The notes: generated by a model not told the origin, from the sequence alone. A stretch of 64,000 nucleotides of DNA from Batillaria attramentaria (GCA_018292915.2 JACVVK020000084.1:84501-148500); one strand, 5' to 3'; counted from the stretch's first letter, positions 44,696 through 56,650 are shown. Program-made: numbers and translations.

Positions 44696-45206
44696 AGGGG
44701 GGGGGGGGTCTCTTTCCTGTTCTTTTCTCTTATTTTCCCAAAAGCTTCCCTTTAGTCTAGGTTGATTATAATTGTCAACATTCTCTCCGGTTCACCCTAC
44801 TTTCTCCCCCCCCCCCCACCCCACACCCCCATCCGCGTCAAGTCTTTACGTCAAATAAGCGCGTGACGTATGGGTACCTCGTCGTACATGTACTTCGCTG
44901 GATCTAATACCTTCTGATCAATCCTTTGTGCCCGACCTCGTGAGACAGTAACCTTTTCTCGCGGACAGTTCTCGCGCCCCCTAGAGAGAGAGCCGCACTC
45001 CGAAAAAGGATGTAACGCCAAAGATGTGTGGACGACAGCGGGCTAGCGGCGTCTGTGATTGGACTCCCAAGAGGATAATTAGGTGCCCAACTCAGACGCT
45101 TGTGGGAGGCGGTCTGACAGAGTGACGGAAAACGCGAAACGATTGCTGTCACACCGTCTCGTGTTATCGCTGTGAATGGCAATGACTCGTGTTACTTGTT
45201 CGTGAC
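44696..45206. other. Unassigned non-coding stretch
   Basis: G-run and C-run, then mixed sequence. No supported gene. Confidence 0.4.
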
Positions 45207-45307
45207 CGTCTTCTTTGTGTGGAGGCGTCTTAACATAGTGGAATGCACACGGAGGTGATGATGATGGCGGTGATGGTGGTGATGGTGATGATGGTGGTGG
45301 TGATGGC

Positions 45308-45369
<62 letters not shown>

Positions 45370-45890
45370 CCGTCTTCCTTGTGTGGAGGCGTCTTAACAT
45401 AGTGGAATGCACACGGAGGTGATGATGATGGTGGTGATGATGATGGCGGTGATGATGATGGTGGTGGTGGTGGTGGTGATGGCGATGATGATGATGATGA
45501 CCGTTTTCCTTGTATGGAGGCGTCTTAACATAGTGGAATGTACACGGAGGTGATGATGATGATGATGATGGTGATGGTGATGATGATGGTGGTGATGATG
45601 ATGGCGGTGATGATGATGGTGGTGGTGGTGATGGCGATGATGATGATGATGACCGTTTTCCTTGTGTGGAGGCGTCTTAACATAGTGGAATGCACACGGA
45701 TGTGATGATGATGGCGGTGATGATGATGGTGGTGGTGGTGGCGGCGATGATGATGATGACCGTCTTCCTTGTGTGGAGGCGTCTTAATATAGTGGAATGC
45801 ACACGGAGGTGATGATGATGGCGGTGATGATGATGATGGTACGTGGTGGTGGTGGTGGGCGGTGGTGGTGGTGGTGGTGGTGATGATGAT
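45207..45890. repeat. GAT-rich satellite, five units of 109-163 bp
   Basis: The constant core CCGT.TTCCTTGT.TGGAGG, then CGTCTTAACATAGTGGAATG and CACACGGA, begins near 45207, 45370, 45501, 45651 and 45760. Each core is followed by a variable run of GAT/GGT/GGC triplets, which explains the uneven unit length. Histidine- or isoleucine-rich frames here are artefacts. Confidence 0.93.
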
Positions 45891-46075
45891 GATGATGTGG
45901 TCGAGGAAAAAATGGACATACAGACTAAACATATTTGTAGAACAGGATTGTCATTACCATGTCATATCAATAAATATTCTCTTTGCAAAATAAGAAAAGA
46001 AATATTGACGTACTTCTTTAAAAAATCAAAACATACTGTACTACGTTCCTTTTAACGGTGTATCCCACGTTCCCT

Positions 46076-46078
<3 letters not shown>

Positions 46079-46163
<85 letters not shown>
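46079..46163. repeat. (CA)n microsatellite
   Basis: About 42 CA units. Confidence 0.95.
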
Positions 46164-46165
<2 letters not shown>

Positions 46166-46265
46166 TCTTTCCAACAACGCAAAACACATTTCACTGCCAG
46201 CTTAAGCTGTTCTGTGCTTTGAAAAACGGAGTTTCTATGTTTGTACCACAAGCACAAGAAACGGA

Positions 46266-46388
46266 TGGGTGGGTGGGTGTTTGGGAGTTTAACGTCTTTT
46301 TCCACCACATACGGGTGACATCAAAGACGGGGCAACGATCAAAAAGCCAGCACAAATATTTGGCCCCAGCCAGGATTCGAACTCACGA
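46266..46388 (-). mobile_element. SINE-2, head truncated
   Basis: Tail and B-box side are present (GAGTTCGAATCCTGGCTGGG on the minus strand). The A-box half is missing. Confidence 0.85.
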
Positions 46389-46513
46389 CCAAGAAACAGT
46401 AGAAAACATACACTATTCACCTCGTTCGTTTCCCAAGAAATATCAGCTTCAAAAGAAGAAATGTCCTTCAGCAGTTTAGGATGTATTTGTGAATCGTTCT
46501 CTTCAATAGAAGG

Positions 46514-46668
46514 GGGAGCCGGGATAGCCGAATGGCAGAGCGTTGGACTTTCAATGCTCATGTCGTGAGTTCGAATCCGGGCTGGCCTTTTCCCCGTTGC
46601 TCCGTCTTTGATAACACACCTACGTGGTGGGAAAGGACGTTAACCTCCCAAACACCCACCCACCCACT
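46514..46668 (+). mobile_element. SINE-2, inverted relative to its neighbour
   Basis: The head GGAGCCGGGATAGCCGAATG and B-box GAGTTCGAATCC lead to tail GGACGTTAACCTCCC. Confidence 0.88.
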
Positions 46669-47425
46669 CACCCTTCACTAAAGGGATCATGGAAAACGCC
46701 CTTGAAAGAGTCCGCAAGCCTATTACCTTCATTTCGACCAGCAAAATCTTCTACTGATCTAGTATATTTTCGGTCATAACACCACTGTCGCTAATTGCAA
46801 GTACATTTTCGTTGCATTCAGCCTTTTCATGACCACGCGTCGTGACTGGAAATCAATAAAACCTACTGCCATCTAGAAAAAGGGTCTGAATGCCATGGAT
46901 TTGTCGGGCACTTAGGCCATTTTTGCAGACAACGGTAGAGACTGGGAACAAAGAGCTTGGTCCAGTTGCAGAGGTTGGGTCATTACAGAGCTCTGTTTAG
47001 CTGCGTGTAAATATTTCAGCAGTCAGAGTCGGCACTTGTTCACAATTATCGGCTGGTGATAAACACGTCTGTCGCTCTTGCTACGGTTGCAAGTTTGCAT
47101 TCTCTCTCTCTCTCTCTCTCTGTGAGGATGTGTGTTTTTTTTTTTTACTTTGTTTGAACGTAGATGTAGTCTCTCATACAGTTGCGTTTTTTTTTTTTTT
47201 TTCTCACTTTTTGGCTTATATTTAGTTGTTTGCTTCGTGATTGTCCTTGACTGTTTGTTTGTTGCTTCATTTTTTTTCTTCTTCTTCTTCTTTCTTTCTC
47301 TCTTTTGTAATGTAGAGTAGCAACGGCAAGTTTGAAAATGGTAACTGTGCCAATAGCTTTACCGTTGATAAATAAAGGATCATTGTCATTGTCATTGTCA
47401 TTGTCATTGGCTCTCTCTCTCTTGT
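46669..47425. other. Unassigned, T-rich, with short microsatellites
   Basis: (CT)n near 47100-47121, T-runs, and four TGTCAT units near 47383-47408. No gene. Confidence 0.45.
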
Positions 47426-47728
47426 CGTCTAGCTATGATGCGTAGATTGTCCTGACAGACTCATCATTGACACTGAGAGAGGATCCGGCGAGACAGCCTC
47501 AGGTGTAAATAGTGAAGAAGCATTGACCTGCATGTTCGTGACTAGTGCATGCTTAGCCTTATATTAGAAAGTCTGCAAGGTTGCTCCCCCCCCCCCCCCC
47601 GCCCCCCGTGTTCTAGCTTATGATGCGTAGTTTGTCCTGACAGACTCATGATTGAGACTGAGGGAGGATCCGGCGACCTCGAGCATTGACTTGCATGTTC
47701 TTGAATAGCGCATGCTTAGATCAGAAAG
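47426..47728. repeat. Imperfect direct repeat, ~184-bp offset
   Basis: CTAGCT.ATGATGCGTAG then TGTCCTGACAGACTCAT and GAGGATCCGGCGA recur at 47429 and 47613. The second copy has an internal deletion. Confidence 0.85.
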
Positions 47729-47766
47729 CGTGTACTTGAAGCTATAGCCCCAAAGTTACATTAAAA

Positions 47767-47787
47767 AAATCTTTATTTATTATTATT

Positions 47788-47826
<39 letters not shown>

Positions 47827-48258
47827 TTTTTTTTTGGGGGGGGGGGGTGTTATTTTTATTTTTATTTTATTTTTGTATAGATGTTGTATTGTGATGTGTA
47901 GTGTATTGCAGTTCTTGCAGCGATTACTGTATTGTTAAGTGTGTTGTTGTTGTTGTTGTTGTTGTTTTAGCATTTTATTTATCTAATTATTTGTTTATGA
48001 ATGGATATTGTTTTGTGATGTGTAGTGCATGTAATGTAGTGTATTGTGTATACTTGCATTTTTTATAAAAGAAGGTGCGTCAAAACACTGTTTAAAATGT
48101 CTTCATTAATAATTTAAAGAAAAAAATTGCATGCCACCTTCACGAGAAATATGCGCAGTAGAGACACCTGCATGTGATGCCCAGTCAAACTTAATGATAA
48201 AAACAAAAACTTCTCCGAAGTAGAATTTTTCTAAGCTGTCTCTTGGATTCACAAGGCA
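47767..48258. other. (ATTT)n, G-run and T-rich sequence
   Basis: TTTA repeats at about 47781-47835, then a G-run and TTG repeats. No gene. Confidence 0.6.
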
Positions 48259-48490
48259 GTGTTCCTGTTAGCGATCTGCTTCTCTTTCCGTACAGTACAT
48301 GCAAGTTCAAGAATTACGTCACACAATTATGACGTGTCTTGTTTTGTTCGTCAGTGTGAACTTTGTATGTCTGCGCTTCTACAGCGTAAGATCCAGCTGT
48401 ACGTGTATTTTCTGCAAGTTTTGTACAATAGTTCTTGTGAAACCTTGGATACTTTGTCTACATATAGATCTACACCCTATACATATTTTA

Positions 48491-48874
48491 GGGGCCGTCC
48501 GTGGTCTAGTGGTTAAGAGACTTCGTCACCGCGAGAGGTCAGGTTCGAGTCCCACCCGGGGCAAAGAATGTTTCCTTCTTGTATGTGGCACCGTTCGTTC
48601 TGGCTGATCGTCGGGGGTTCTCTTCGGGTGCTCCGGCTTTCTCCACCTCTGCTTTGGAAATATTTAGCCCAAAATTTAGAAATAAATGCAATTCTAAATT
48701 CCGAAACTTAAATTGATGAGCTGACCCTTCGCACCACGTGATTGTAATGTATTCATGTCCAGAATGTGAGAGAATGCGTGTGATTCACGTGAGCTCGCGG
48801 CGCTTTGAGCCAGTTCAAGAAATTGGGTAAAGCGCCTACTCAATGCTCAATTATTATTATTATTATTATTATTG
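48491..48874 (+). mobile_element. SINE-1 (tRNA-derived)
   Basis: The head GGGGCCGTCCGTGGTCTAGT, B-box GGTTCGAGTCCC, body as in other copies, and an (ATT)n tail. Confidence 0.9.
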
Positions 48875-49085
48875 CATACAGTTAGAAACGTCTTTCTGAC
48901 TTTTTGACCTTCAAGACCTCAGAATTATGTTACCATGCGCACTGTCTTTAACACCGGCAGGTGTTGTTTGTCTGTATTCCTTGAAAACATCCAGTCCTAA
49001 TGCTCCTTCTGAAAACATTTTCTATTTCCAACACAAAACGGAAGACGTTAACAGCTAGCAGGTGAACGCTGGCGATGCTTCAGCG

Positions 49086-49206
49086 TATTTAACACATTCC
49101 GTACCGCACATGCATCCCACGTTTTGGACTCTTATTCGGTTTTGGCCCTGTATGCGAAAATCAGGCAAGATTAATGGTTCCTTGACGTCTATAGCTCTCA
49201 CTGCAG
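49086..49206. repeat. Interspersed repeat R, left part of an interrupted copy
   Basis: TATTCGGTTTTGGCCCTGTA and GGTTCCTTGACG match 44070-44180. The copy resumes near 49951. Confidence 0.65.
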
Positions 49207-49208
49207 CA

Positions 49209-49625
49209 AATAATAATAATAATCGTCGTCTGAGAGGTTTCCCAAAATCCCCAAGCGCAACCTGAAATCTTTTGGCGTGCGCTCTTTCAGTTTTGTCGCT
49301 CCAGCCTTTTGGAACTCCCTGCCTGCAGATCTTAGAAATGCGCCCACACTGTCTGTTTTCAAGAGCAATCTGAAAAATTCCTTTTTTTTGCAAAGCTTTC
49401 CAGTAATTCCCTCAGCCGCGTGCTGGTCTTTGTTGCTTGAGCGGCGTGAGGCCACAAATAACTAACACCAGTAATTTTCTGTCTGACTAGTCGGTTTCAC
49501 CAGTGTGTGTCCGTTCATCGTTGTATAATGTGCGTGAGTGTGAGCGAGTGATAGGCGCATTGAGTTGTATTTAAAGAAATGCGCCCTACAAGTACCATTT
49601 ATTATTATTATTATTAATAAAATTC
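49209..49625 (+). mobile_element. 5'-truncated LINE, 3' end
   Basis: Encodes RSFSFVAPAFWNSLPADLR then SVFKSNLKNSFF. The AP.FWN.LP..LR...FK..LK..FF pattern is the usual C-terminus of CR1/Jockey-like LINE ORFs. A 3' UTR with GCGCCCTACAAGTACCATTT and an (ATT)n tail follows. It is the likely insertion that split repeat R. Confidence 0.75.
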
Positions 49626-49706
49626 ATTTAAATGTGACGCCTGTCCCTCATTAGAAACTCCAGGCGCCATTACAATAGAAGGTAAAAACAAATTAACATT
49701 CAAGGA

Positions 49707-49710
<4 letters not shown>

Positions 49711-49790
<80 letters not shown>
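49711..49790. repeat. (CA)n microsatellite
   Basis: About 39 CA units, then CTAACA and CACA variants. Confidence 0.95.
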
Positions 49791-49950
49791 CACACTAACA
49801 CAAACTCACACACATGTCAAATTCTGCAGCTAAAGTAAGACACGTAAGAGGTTAGTTAGTCAGCCACTTAGGCCCTAACGCCGCGCAAGCAACAAAGACC
49901 ATTTCGCGGCTTACACACAAGAGAACACTACAGATTTCTAAAAACAACAA

Positions 49951-50100
49951 ACACGAGTAAAATCAAAATGCAACACTCTCAAATTTAAATCCATGCAGAC
50001 ATAAATTAATTATGATTTTTTTTTAATTTTTTTTTTTTTTTTGTAATAAGGCCACTGGTACACAACCCAGAACTTACTTGGTAATAATTGAGTTAATTTT
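49951..50100. repeat. Interspersed repeat R, right part of the interrupted copy
   Basis: ATGCAACACTCTCAAATTTA and AACTTACTTGGTAATAATTG match 44210-44335. Confidence 0.65.
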
Positions 50101-50171
50101 CTTCTTTTCACCCGCAAAATGGACAAAAATGTAAACTGAATGCCTTAAAAAAAAAAAAAATAATAATAATG

Positions 50172-50470
50172 GCAGGGATGAGCGGTGGTCTAATAGGTAG
50201 CGCGTCGGACTTAGCCGCTGCGCTACTGAACGGCCGTCACAGATGCCATGGCGATGAAGCGTGGGTTCGAGCCCAGGTCGAGCTTGTGATATGTGACACC
50301 GGTTTTTCCTGGCTGCCTGTCTGCTCATCGGGGGTTTCTCTCCGGGTTATCCGGCTTTCCTCTCCCAGCAAAATTGTTTTAAAAAAATATAGGATAGGTA
50401 TTGGGTGGCGCTGTACCGCGGCGACACGCTTCCAGGGGGGGGGGGGGAATTTCCCGAAAAGGATAATAAA
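50172..50470 (+). mobile_element. SINE-4 (tRNA-headed)
   Basis: A tRNA-like head with A-box-like TGGTCTAATAGGTAGCG and B-box GGTTCGAGCCC. The body includes CGGGGGTTTCTCTCCGGGTT, shared in part with SINE-1. The tail has AATAAT repeats. Confidence 0.65.
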
Positions 50471-51834
50471 GTAGTAAAATAATAATAATAATAATCAGAC
50501 GATAAATCCCCACCGTGGTCTTGAGAAAGAAAACAACAACAACAACAACAACAACAAAACCCAAAGCTCAATGCATTCCAGAGGCGTTTAGTCCATCTTT
50601 CGTTTTTCCAAATGACTGTAGAGCTGACTAGATTTGAATCCAGTCCTGACACCCATCAAAAGGCCATTGAACGTTGAGATCAACCGGAAAGAGAAGGAAA
50701 GCAGTTAAAATTCCATGCTGCGCGATCAGTAATTTTGGCTAAACAATATAGATATGATTTCAAAGAAATATTGTATATTCATAATGCTGGGCATGACGCA
50801 ATAGAAATGCTTTAAAATCCCCCCCCCCCCAAAAAAAAAAAAAAAAACAACAACAAAAACAACAAAAATAATAAATAAATAAATAAATAAATAAAATAAA
50901 AGAAAGAAACAAACAAACAAACAAATGAATTTTTTATCACAAAAATCCAGCAGCCAAAGACTCATGTGTACAGTAAATGTCAACAAATTCCAATATTCCT
51001 GGGTTTTTGTTGTTGCTGTTGTTGTTTTTTGTTTGTTTTTTGCAATGCTAACAGCGGCTACATACCCCCTCATTCCTCTGCTGGCTCTTGTGCCAGCCGC
51101 GCATGAATACAAATAGTCCACCTTCCAGGCTCATTCTTCATTGTTTTTACTATTACCTGGCATGAATCATATTTACAAAGCCAACAAACAGCCCCGCATT
51201 GCCTTTTTTTTTTTTTTTTTTTTTTTTACTGTGCACACACATTTGGAAAGGGGCAAAATTTCTGTACTATAACTACTGCATCCCCCGGAAGGTATTGCTG
51301 TTGTCAGTGTTGCCTGTACATACGTTTGACGGAGATCAGGGATAGCGCGTATGCCTATAACTTCTGCAGCGAGCCTTGGACAGCAAAAACCGTTCGCTGC
51401 TGGAGTCCTGTGCCAAGTCGCGATCGATGTGTTGTAAATGAGAGTTTCTGGCCATTTCACAATACACCGTAGGAGAACATGTTTCGAGGCTCTTTCACAG
51501 CACAGAAAGATAAATGTCTCACCAACCAACGCGTATTAAAGACGGGGCAATTTGCGCGGAGTGATAAAGAGCCTGCCCAGTTTTGGAGCGGAAACGATCT
51601 TTCAAATGTAGCTGAAGATGTGCATTATTTCTCATTAAATGGACATGATAAAACGCGCATTGCTGTGTGTATGAGCTCAATTACCATTGGCTCCAGCGAC
51701 CTTCGGAACATGCGTGATTCATATTTCATCTGGTTGGGTGTCGAAGATGTTGTAAATTGTTCAGATAACAATTTGATTGGCTTTACTGAAAAAAAGTAGA
51801 TGCATTGGTTGTTTGTCACTTCCTAAATGCGCGC

Positions 51835-51836
<2 letters not shown>
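50471..51836. other. Unassigned, with A-rich and CAA/TAAA repeats
   Basis: C-run plus A-run at 50819-50848, TAAA repeats to 50905, and a T-run at 51203-51227. The open frame 51479-51799 (106 aa) has no recognisable domain or splice support. Confidence 0.4.
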
Positions 51837-51879
<43 letters not shown>

Positions 51880-51980
51880 ACTGACTGACTGAAACTTTAT
51901 TTTCCAAGGATGAGATAATAGTAATAGTAATAATATACTATGCTATGCTATACTAGAGAGAGAGAGAGAGAGAGAGAATC
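51837..51980. repeat. (GA)n tracts
   Basis: Two GA runs (51837-51876 and 51956-51979) separated by CTGA and ATA repeats. Confidence 0.9.
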
Positions 51981-52612
51981 AACATATGAAATTGTTCGCT
52001 ATGTCTATTTTATCAAAGACAACAACAACAATAAAAACAAGAATGATCATACAAGAAAAAAAGAAGAAGACGATGAACAGCTCATGTGTGGTACTACATG
52101 ACCGACAAAAATTTTAAACAAAAACAACAACAACAACAACAAAATCAAAGATTGACACAAACGTGCACGCTGACATTGAAGTTGACGTCTACACGAAAAC
52201 ACCATCTGGTCAAAATGAAATACACGTTTACTTGCGAACAGGGACGTATGTGATTTGTGTGTTACACTGTACTACAATTTCTGTTACAAGAAGTGGCGGT
52301 AGAACCAGCGATACCTTCGTGTCTACAGCCACCAAAAGCGTGACTGCAAAAGAAAAAAAAAAATCGGTTGAAAAAGGTATGTCGCAAGTTACCGCTCTGT
52401 TTCTATGGCAACGGGCAGCAGGTGTACAAACTTCATGTAAAGAGCGTTTACCCTTATGAAGTTCCGGCGCTGAAGATCTAAATGCTGTACAGTAAAGGCC
52501 CCATTGCTACCATTTTTAGGCTCAGAGATCGTTCTGACTAGTTTTGGTTGAGTCGAGCATCACACCACTAAGACACGCTCACAGGTACATGCACAGACAG
52601 GTTTGCGTTCAG
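51981..52612. other. Unassigned non-coding stretch
   Basis: CAA repeats near 52020 and 52123. No supported gene. Confidence 0.4.
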
Positions 52613-53055
52613 CTGATGGGTGAAGGACACAAACACACAGGGCCTCGATATGCTTATACATATTCCCTATCAGCCTCAGGCATCATAGTCACCCCTAAAA
52701 AATGCTTCTATCTAGAAACAGTTACTGCAACGAACAGACCGTTCCAAAAGAGGCAAGCTGCCAGTGAAGCTGGGACTTTTTGCACAGAGGCCGAGCACAA
52801 GTGAGGCAAGCGGAATTGTGTGAACGGGCTTTCTGGCCTTAAGAGAAAGTAGACGTGCATTACTCCAGTGAGGCCTGAGCGGAAAGGAGACATTTAAATT
52901 TTTTAAACCCCTGTCAGGTGCGTGCCTTTGAATGGTCTATGGTAGTGATTGTCTCTAGATTGAAGCATTTTTAGTGGTGACTATGATGCCTGAGGCTAAT
53001 AGGGAATGCATAGGCATTTAGAGGCCCTGTGTATTTGTGTCCTTCGTCCACAGGC
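52613..53055 (+). mobile_element. MITE-V foldback derivative
   Basis: The first ~125 bp (GTGAAGGACACAAAC... to about 52745) is the reverse complement of the MITE-V 3' end. The rest (52746-53055) is MITE-V in plus orientation, ending TATTTGTGTCCTTCGTCC. The copy therefore has long inverted ends in place of the normal 5' part. Confidence 0.85.
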
Positions 53056-53732
53056 GCAGTCACAAGAGCAATTACTGTTCCAAAAGAGAATTCTCCCTGT
53101 ATCAAGCTTTGTAATGGCGGCAGTGGTTTCTTTAACGAAAGGCAGGTGAAATGGAGACAAACTCCTTGGCAGCTAAGCGTTAGGAAAAAAATAAAACAAT
53201 GGAAACAAATATCGTATCACCAGGCATTAGAAAAAAAAACCCAGGGTACTTGTCATCGTTGTTGTTGTTGTTGTTTGTTGTTGTTCCAAGAGTCATATGA
53301 GGCTACATGTACGGCACAAAGGCCAAGGCCATGCAGACATATGACGCACAAACAGTAAACAACAACTCAATCTTCATTTTTTTTCAGAGTGTGTTGATGG
53401 CAACACTGTTTGACCTTATCCTTGGACAGTTTCCTGTCCAATTCTTCATCAGGGTTTACAAAACATTCGTTTTTGTTTTGCATGCAATATTTGTCGGACA
53501 GATCTGACTTTTAAAGTGTTTTTCTGAGACAAATGTTCGTCTCATAAAGATCGCGAAATAAAAGAAAAACGAGTGAGATAAAAATAAAACCATCACCACC
53601 ACTGCCACCACCACCACCACCACCACCAAAAGCAAAAAAAGTACACGGAAAAAAAAAAAACCCAACAACAACAACAGCAAAAACCAACAACCTCAAAACA
53701 GGCATTTGTTTGCTTCGTTAAAAAGTTAGAAG
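53056..53732. other. Unassigned non-coding stretch
   Basis: TTG repeats at 53258-53284 and CCA repeats at 53590-53628. No supported gene. Confidence 0.4.
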
Positions 53733-53890
53733 CAGGGATAGCCGAATGGTAGAGCGTTGGACTTTCAAGGCTCGGGTCGTGAGTTCGAATCCCGGCTGGG
53801 GCCAAATATTTTCGCTGGCCTTTTCCTCGTTGCCCCGCCTTTGATATCACCCATACGCGGTGGAAAAGGACGTTAAACTCCCAAAAGGCC
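53733..53890 (+). mobile_element. SINE-2, well preserved
   Basis: The head GGATAGCCGAATGGTAGAGC, B-box GAGTTCGAATCCC and tail GGACGTTAAACTCCC. Confidence 0.92.
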
Positions 53891-53995
53891 ACCTAACCCC
53901 TCGTTAAACAGTTATCATTTGTAGATTTTTTTCCATGACCGAAACGTGACTGTGACCTGAATTTTACATCGTTAGCTTACCGTAGCAGCAGGGTG

Positions 53996-54168
53996 GGTGA
54001 GTGGGTGTTTGGGGGTTTAACGTCCTTTTCCACCACATTCGGGTGATATCAAAGACGGGACAACGATCAAAAAGCCAGAACAAATATTTGGCCCCAGCCG
54101 GGATACGAACTCACGACCCGAGCATTAGAAGTCCAACGCTCTACCATTCGGCCACCCCGGTTCCCTCC
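53996..54168 (-). mobile_element. SINE-2, inverted partner
   Basis: Same family in the opposite orientation with a spacer of about 105 bp. The B-box region reads GAGTTCGTATCCC. Confidence 0.9.
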
Positions 54169-54576
54169 GTAGTAGCAGGGATATCTACGTACATTAGCTA
54201 CGAATTGTAAACTTAAATGGGGCCGCATCTAGTTCAAAAGTGCTATAACTTTTTCCCAAAGTTTCATAATTATGATTGATATTGAGTATAATCATGTCTA
54301 CAAAAAATAAAGACGTTTAAACTTGATTGATAAACAGTTACAATGTCAGATTCAGATTAGAGTCCCTAGATCATTACTTTTGTTATCGGATGCTGAAAAC
54401 CGATTCCGAACTTGAAGGAAGAAAAACAAAACAAAAACAAAACGAACAACAACAACAAAGCTAAAGTAAACAACTTCACAGACCAGAACACGACAAAAAC
54501 AAAAACGAAGCTTACAAACACACACGCTGACTTACAGAAACGACCGCCTCCCTCAAAACGGACGCACGCATGCACG
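54169..54576. other. Unassigned non-coding stretch
   Basis: A-rich with CAA repeats near 54448. No gene. Confidence 0.4.
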
Positions 54577-54760
<184 letters not shown>

Positions 54761-55124
54761 CACCTAAGTGACATTCAGATCTGAAGAAGAGGTCACCGTT
54801 TGGAAGACCTCCAGACCTTTCTGAACGCAAATAATCGTTATGTCCTTGAGAAGAAAACAACAGAACAAAACAAACTATAAACAGCATCTGTTAGTAGTTG
54901 CGTAACCCACAGAAACCGACAAATTAGCTTCTTTGTAATATGGACATGTGTCGAAAACACTCCAAGTCAGATGTCTACAAGATAACAGCCATCACGCCAT
55001 CAAGTACCTCTTCAACTCCTCCACGATTCACGGGAAGCCCCACGCCTCAGAGAAGGATTTCAAATACCACCTTCAAGAGCAGATAGCGAAATCAGAGCAG
55101 GTAATGACGTATGACTCAGTGGAG

Positions 55125-55297
55125 GGTGGGCGGGTGTTTGGGAGTTTAATTTCTTTTTCCACCACGTGTGGGTGATACCAAAGACAGGAACAACGAGAAA
55201 AAAGGCCAGCACAAATATTTGGCCCCGGCCGGGGTTCGAACTCAAGGCCCGAGCATTGAGAGTCCAACGGTCTACCATTCGGCTATCCTGGCTCCCT
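55125..55297 (-). mobile_element. SINE-2 (tRNA-derived)
   Basis: On the minus strand the head GGAGCCAGGATAGCCGAATG and B-box GAGTTCGAACCCC; the tail has GAAATTAAACTCCC. Confidence 0.9.
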
Positions 55298-55513
55298 TAT
55301 GACTCAGTGGAAGTGTGTCACCACACTTGTCTTTTTTTTATCTCTATGTGGTTATTTTTCCCTCCCACCACCCAAACCTAGGTGGCTATGATTTACTTTT
55401 TTTTTTTTACAGCAGGCGCCAGTTCTGGACATTCAGCACTGCAGAGAGTGACTTACTACTGTGCAGCTCCGCAAACTGGATTTAAGCTACGTCAAACATG
55501 CCGACTTTGCTTG

Positions 55514-55968
55514 CCAACCACCGGTAAAATGCACTTCCAGCCAAGTACATCGGCTCGTTAGGGACACTCACGCGCCCCGCCGTCGGCTCGCCAGTGAACA
55601 GAACACGGTCCTATTTTTTCCTCGACACGCCAGTGAATCGCCGCTGGCCGCGTGCTGTCGCTCTGTGTGTACTGTCCAGCGCCAGGCCGGCGGCGCAGGC
55701 CGCTCACTGCACGCTCTCAACGTGTGAACAGAAAAGCCGTTCGGCCAGCGTGCGAAGTCTCCGCATGCTCTCAGCGTGTGCCGTAGCCCTTAAGGCCAAG
55801 AGTGCCTGCAGCGAGCTCGCCAGCTCGCCGAGTGGATTTTCTGTTCACACGATACCAGCGTGGGCGGATTGTGCTGCCGGCCTGGCGCTAGACAATACAC
55901 ACAGCGCGTGGGCGGCGACTGGCTGGCGTGGCGAGGAAAACATGCGTGCATCTTACCGCTGGTAGACG
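55514..55968. mobile_element. GC-rich foldback element, ~455 bp
   Basis: Outer ends ACCACCGGTAAAATGCAC and, in complement, ACCAGCGGTAAGATGCAC. Inner arms share CAGCGCCAGGCCGGC and GTGTGAACAGAAAA with their complements. It is markedly GC-richer than its surroundings, with no coherent ORF. Confidence 0.78.
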
Positions 55969-55996
55969 TGCAGAATTGCCGCGTGTGACAGAGGTT

Positions 55997-56260
55997 TTAG
56001 CATTGCTGAATGATTTTTTTTTTTTTTTTTTGCCGGAGGATGCGCTTCTGCGGCTCCATGGCAGCCTGGACGACACACATCGCTTTCGATGAACTAGAAC
56101 TATAGTCCCCTTCTGAGGCAAGGAGGGCGTTCAAGAAGACCTGCAAGTTATGCCGAGCAAAAGACAACGTGTAAACCAAGACACCGCGATGGAAGGCTTC
56201 ATCCAGCTTGACTGGCCACGACACGCGAGAGAAAGGAAAGGCAACAGCTGAGAGATAGAT
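55997..56260 (-). other. Open frame of unknown status
   Basis: A minus-strand frame reads SWPVKLDEAFHRGVLVYTLS then FARHNLQVFLNALLASEGDY and runs into lysines from an A-run. A TAG precedes it about 13 codons upstream of SWPVK. Its composition looks protein-like, but I recognise no family and see no firm splice sites. It may be an exon, a transposon remnant or chance. Confidence 0.2.
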
Positions 56261-56650
56261 CTCCTACTCGTATTTCATGCACTCTCGCCGTCTTTCGATC
56301 ACTCAGCGTGGGCATGAGTAGTCTTCGCTCACAAGGGCCCTCCACGTCTGAGAGGTAGCGCGTCTATCGCCCTCTGCCCACACACTCGAGGCGATCAGGA
56401 CGTGGTGGATCCACATGCTTTGTAGACGGTGCCCAAAGGTCACCTTTGTTGACAGCGTTTCTCGCCTATCATTTTTTTCTGTTTGCTTTGTGTAATTGAG
56501 GAGGGGTGGATGGTGGTGGAGGGGGGGGGATGTGGAAGTGACGGGACGTTGGGGGTGGGGGTGGGAGTGGGGGATGGGGGGGGGGGGTAGGATTTGTGAA
56601 AGGTGCCAGACGGTGGAAGTAAGGGGTGAAGAATCTGAGGGTTGATCTCA
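56261..56650. other. G-rich non-coding stretch
   Basis: G-rich runs at 56505-56590 (GGTGGAGG, G-runs). No gene. Confidence 0.5.

Noticed and set aside
45207..45890. CRISPR-like regularly spaced repeats
   Set aside because: Spacers are low-complexity GAT triplets and the context is an animal nuclear genome. This is a satellite.
45525..45932. His/Ile-rich 135-aa frame in the GAT satellite
   Set aside because: Reverse translation of GAT/GGT triplet runs.
51479..51799. 106-aa plus-strand open frame
   Set aside because: Composition is unremarkable but there is no domain, paralogue or splice support. The length is within chance for this window.
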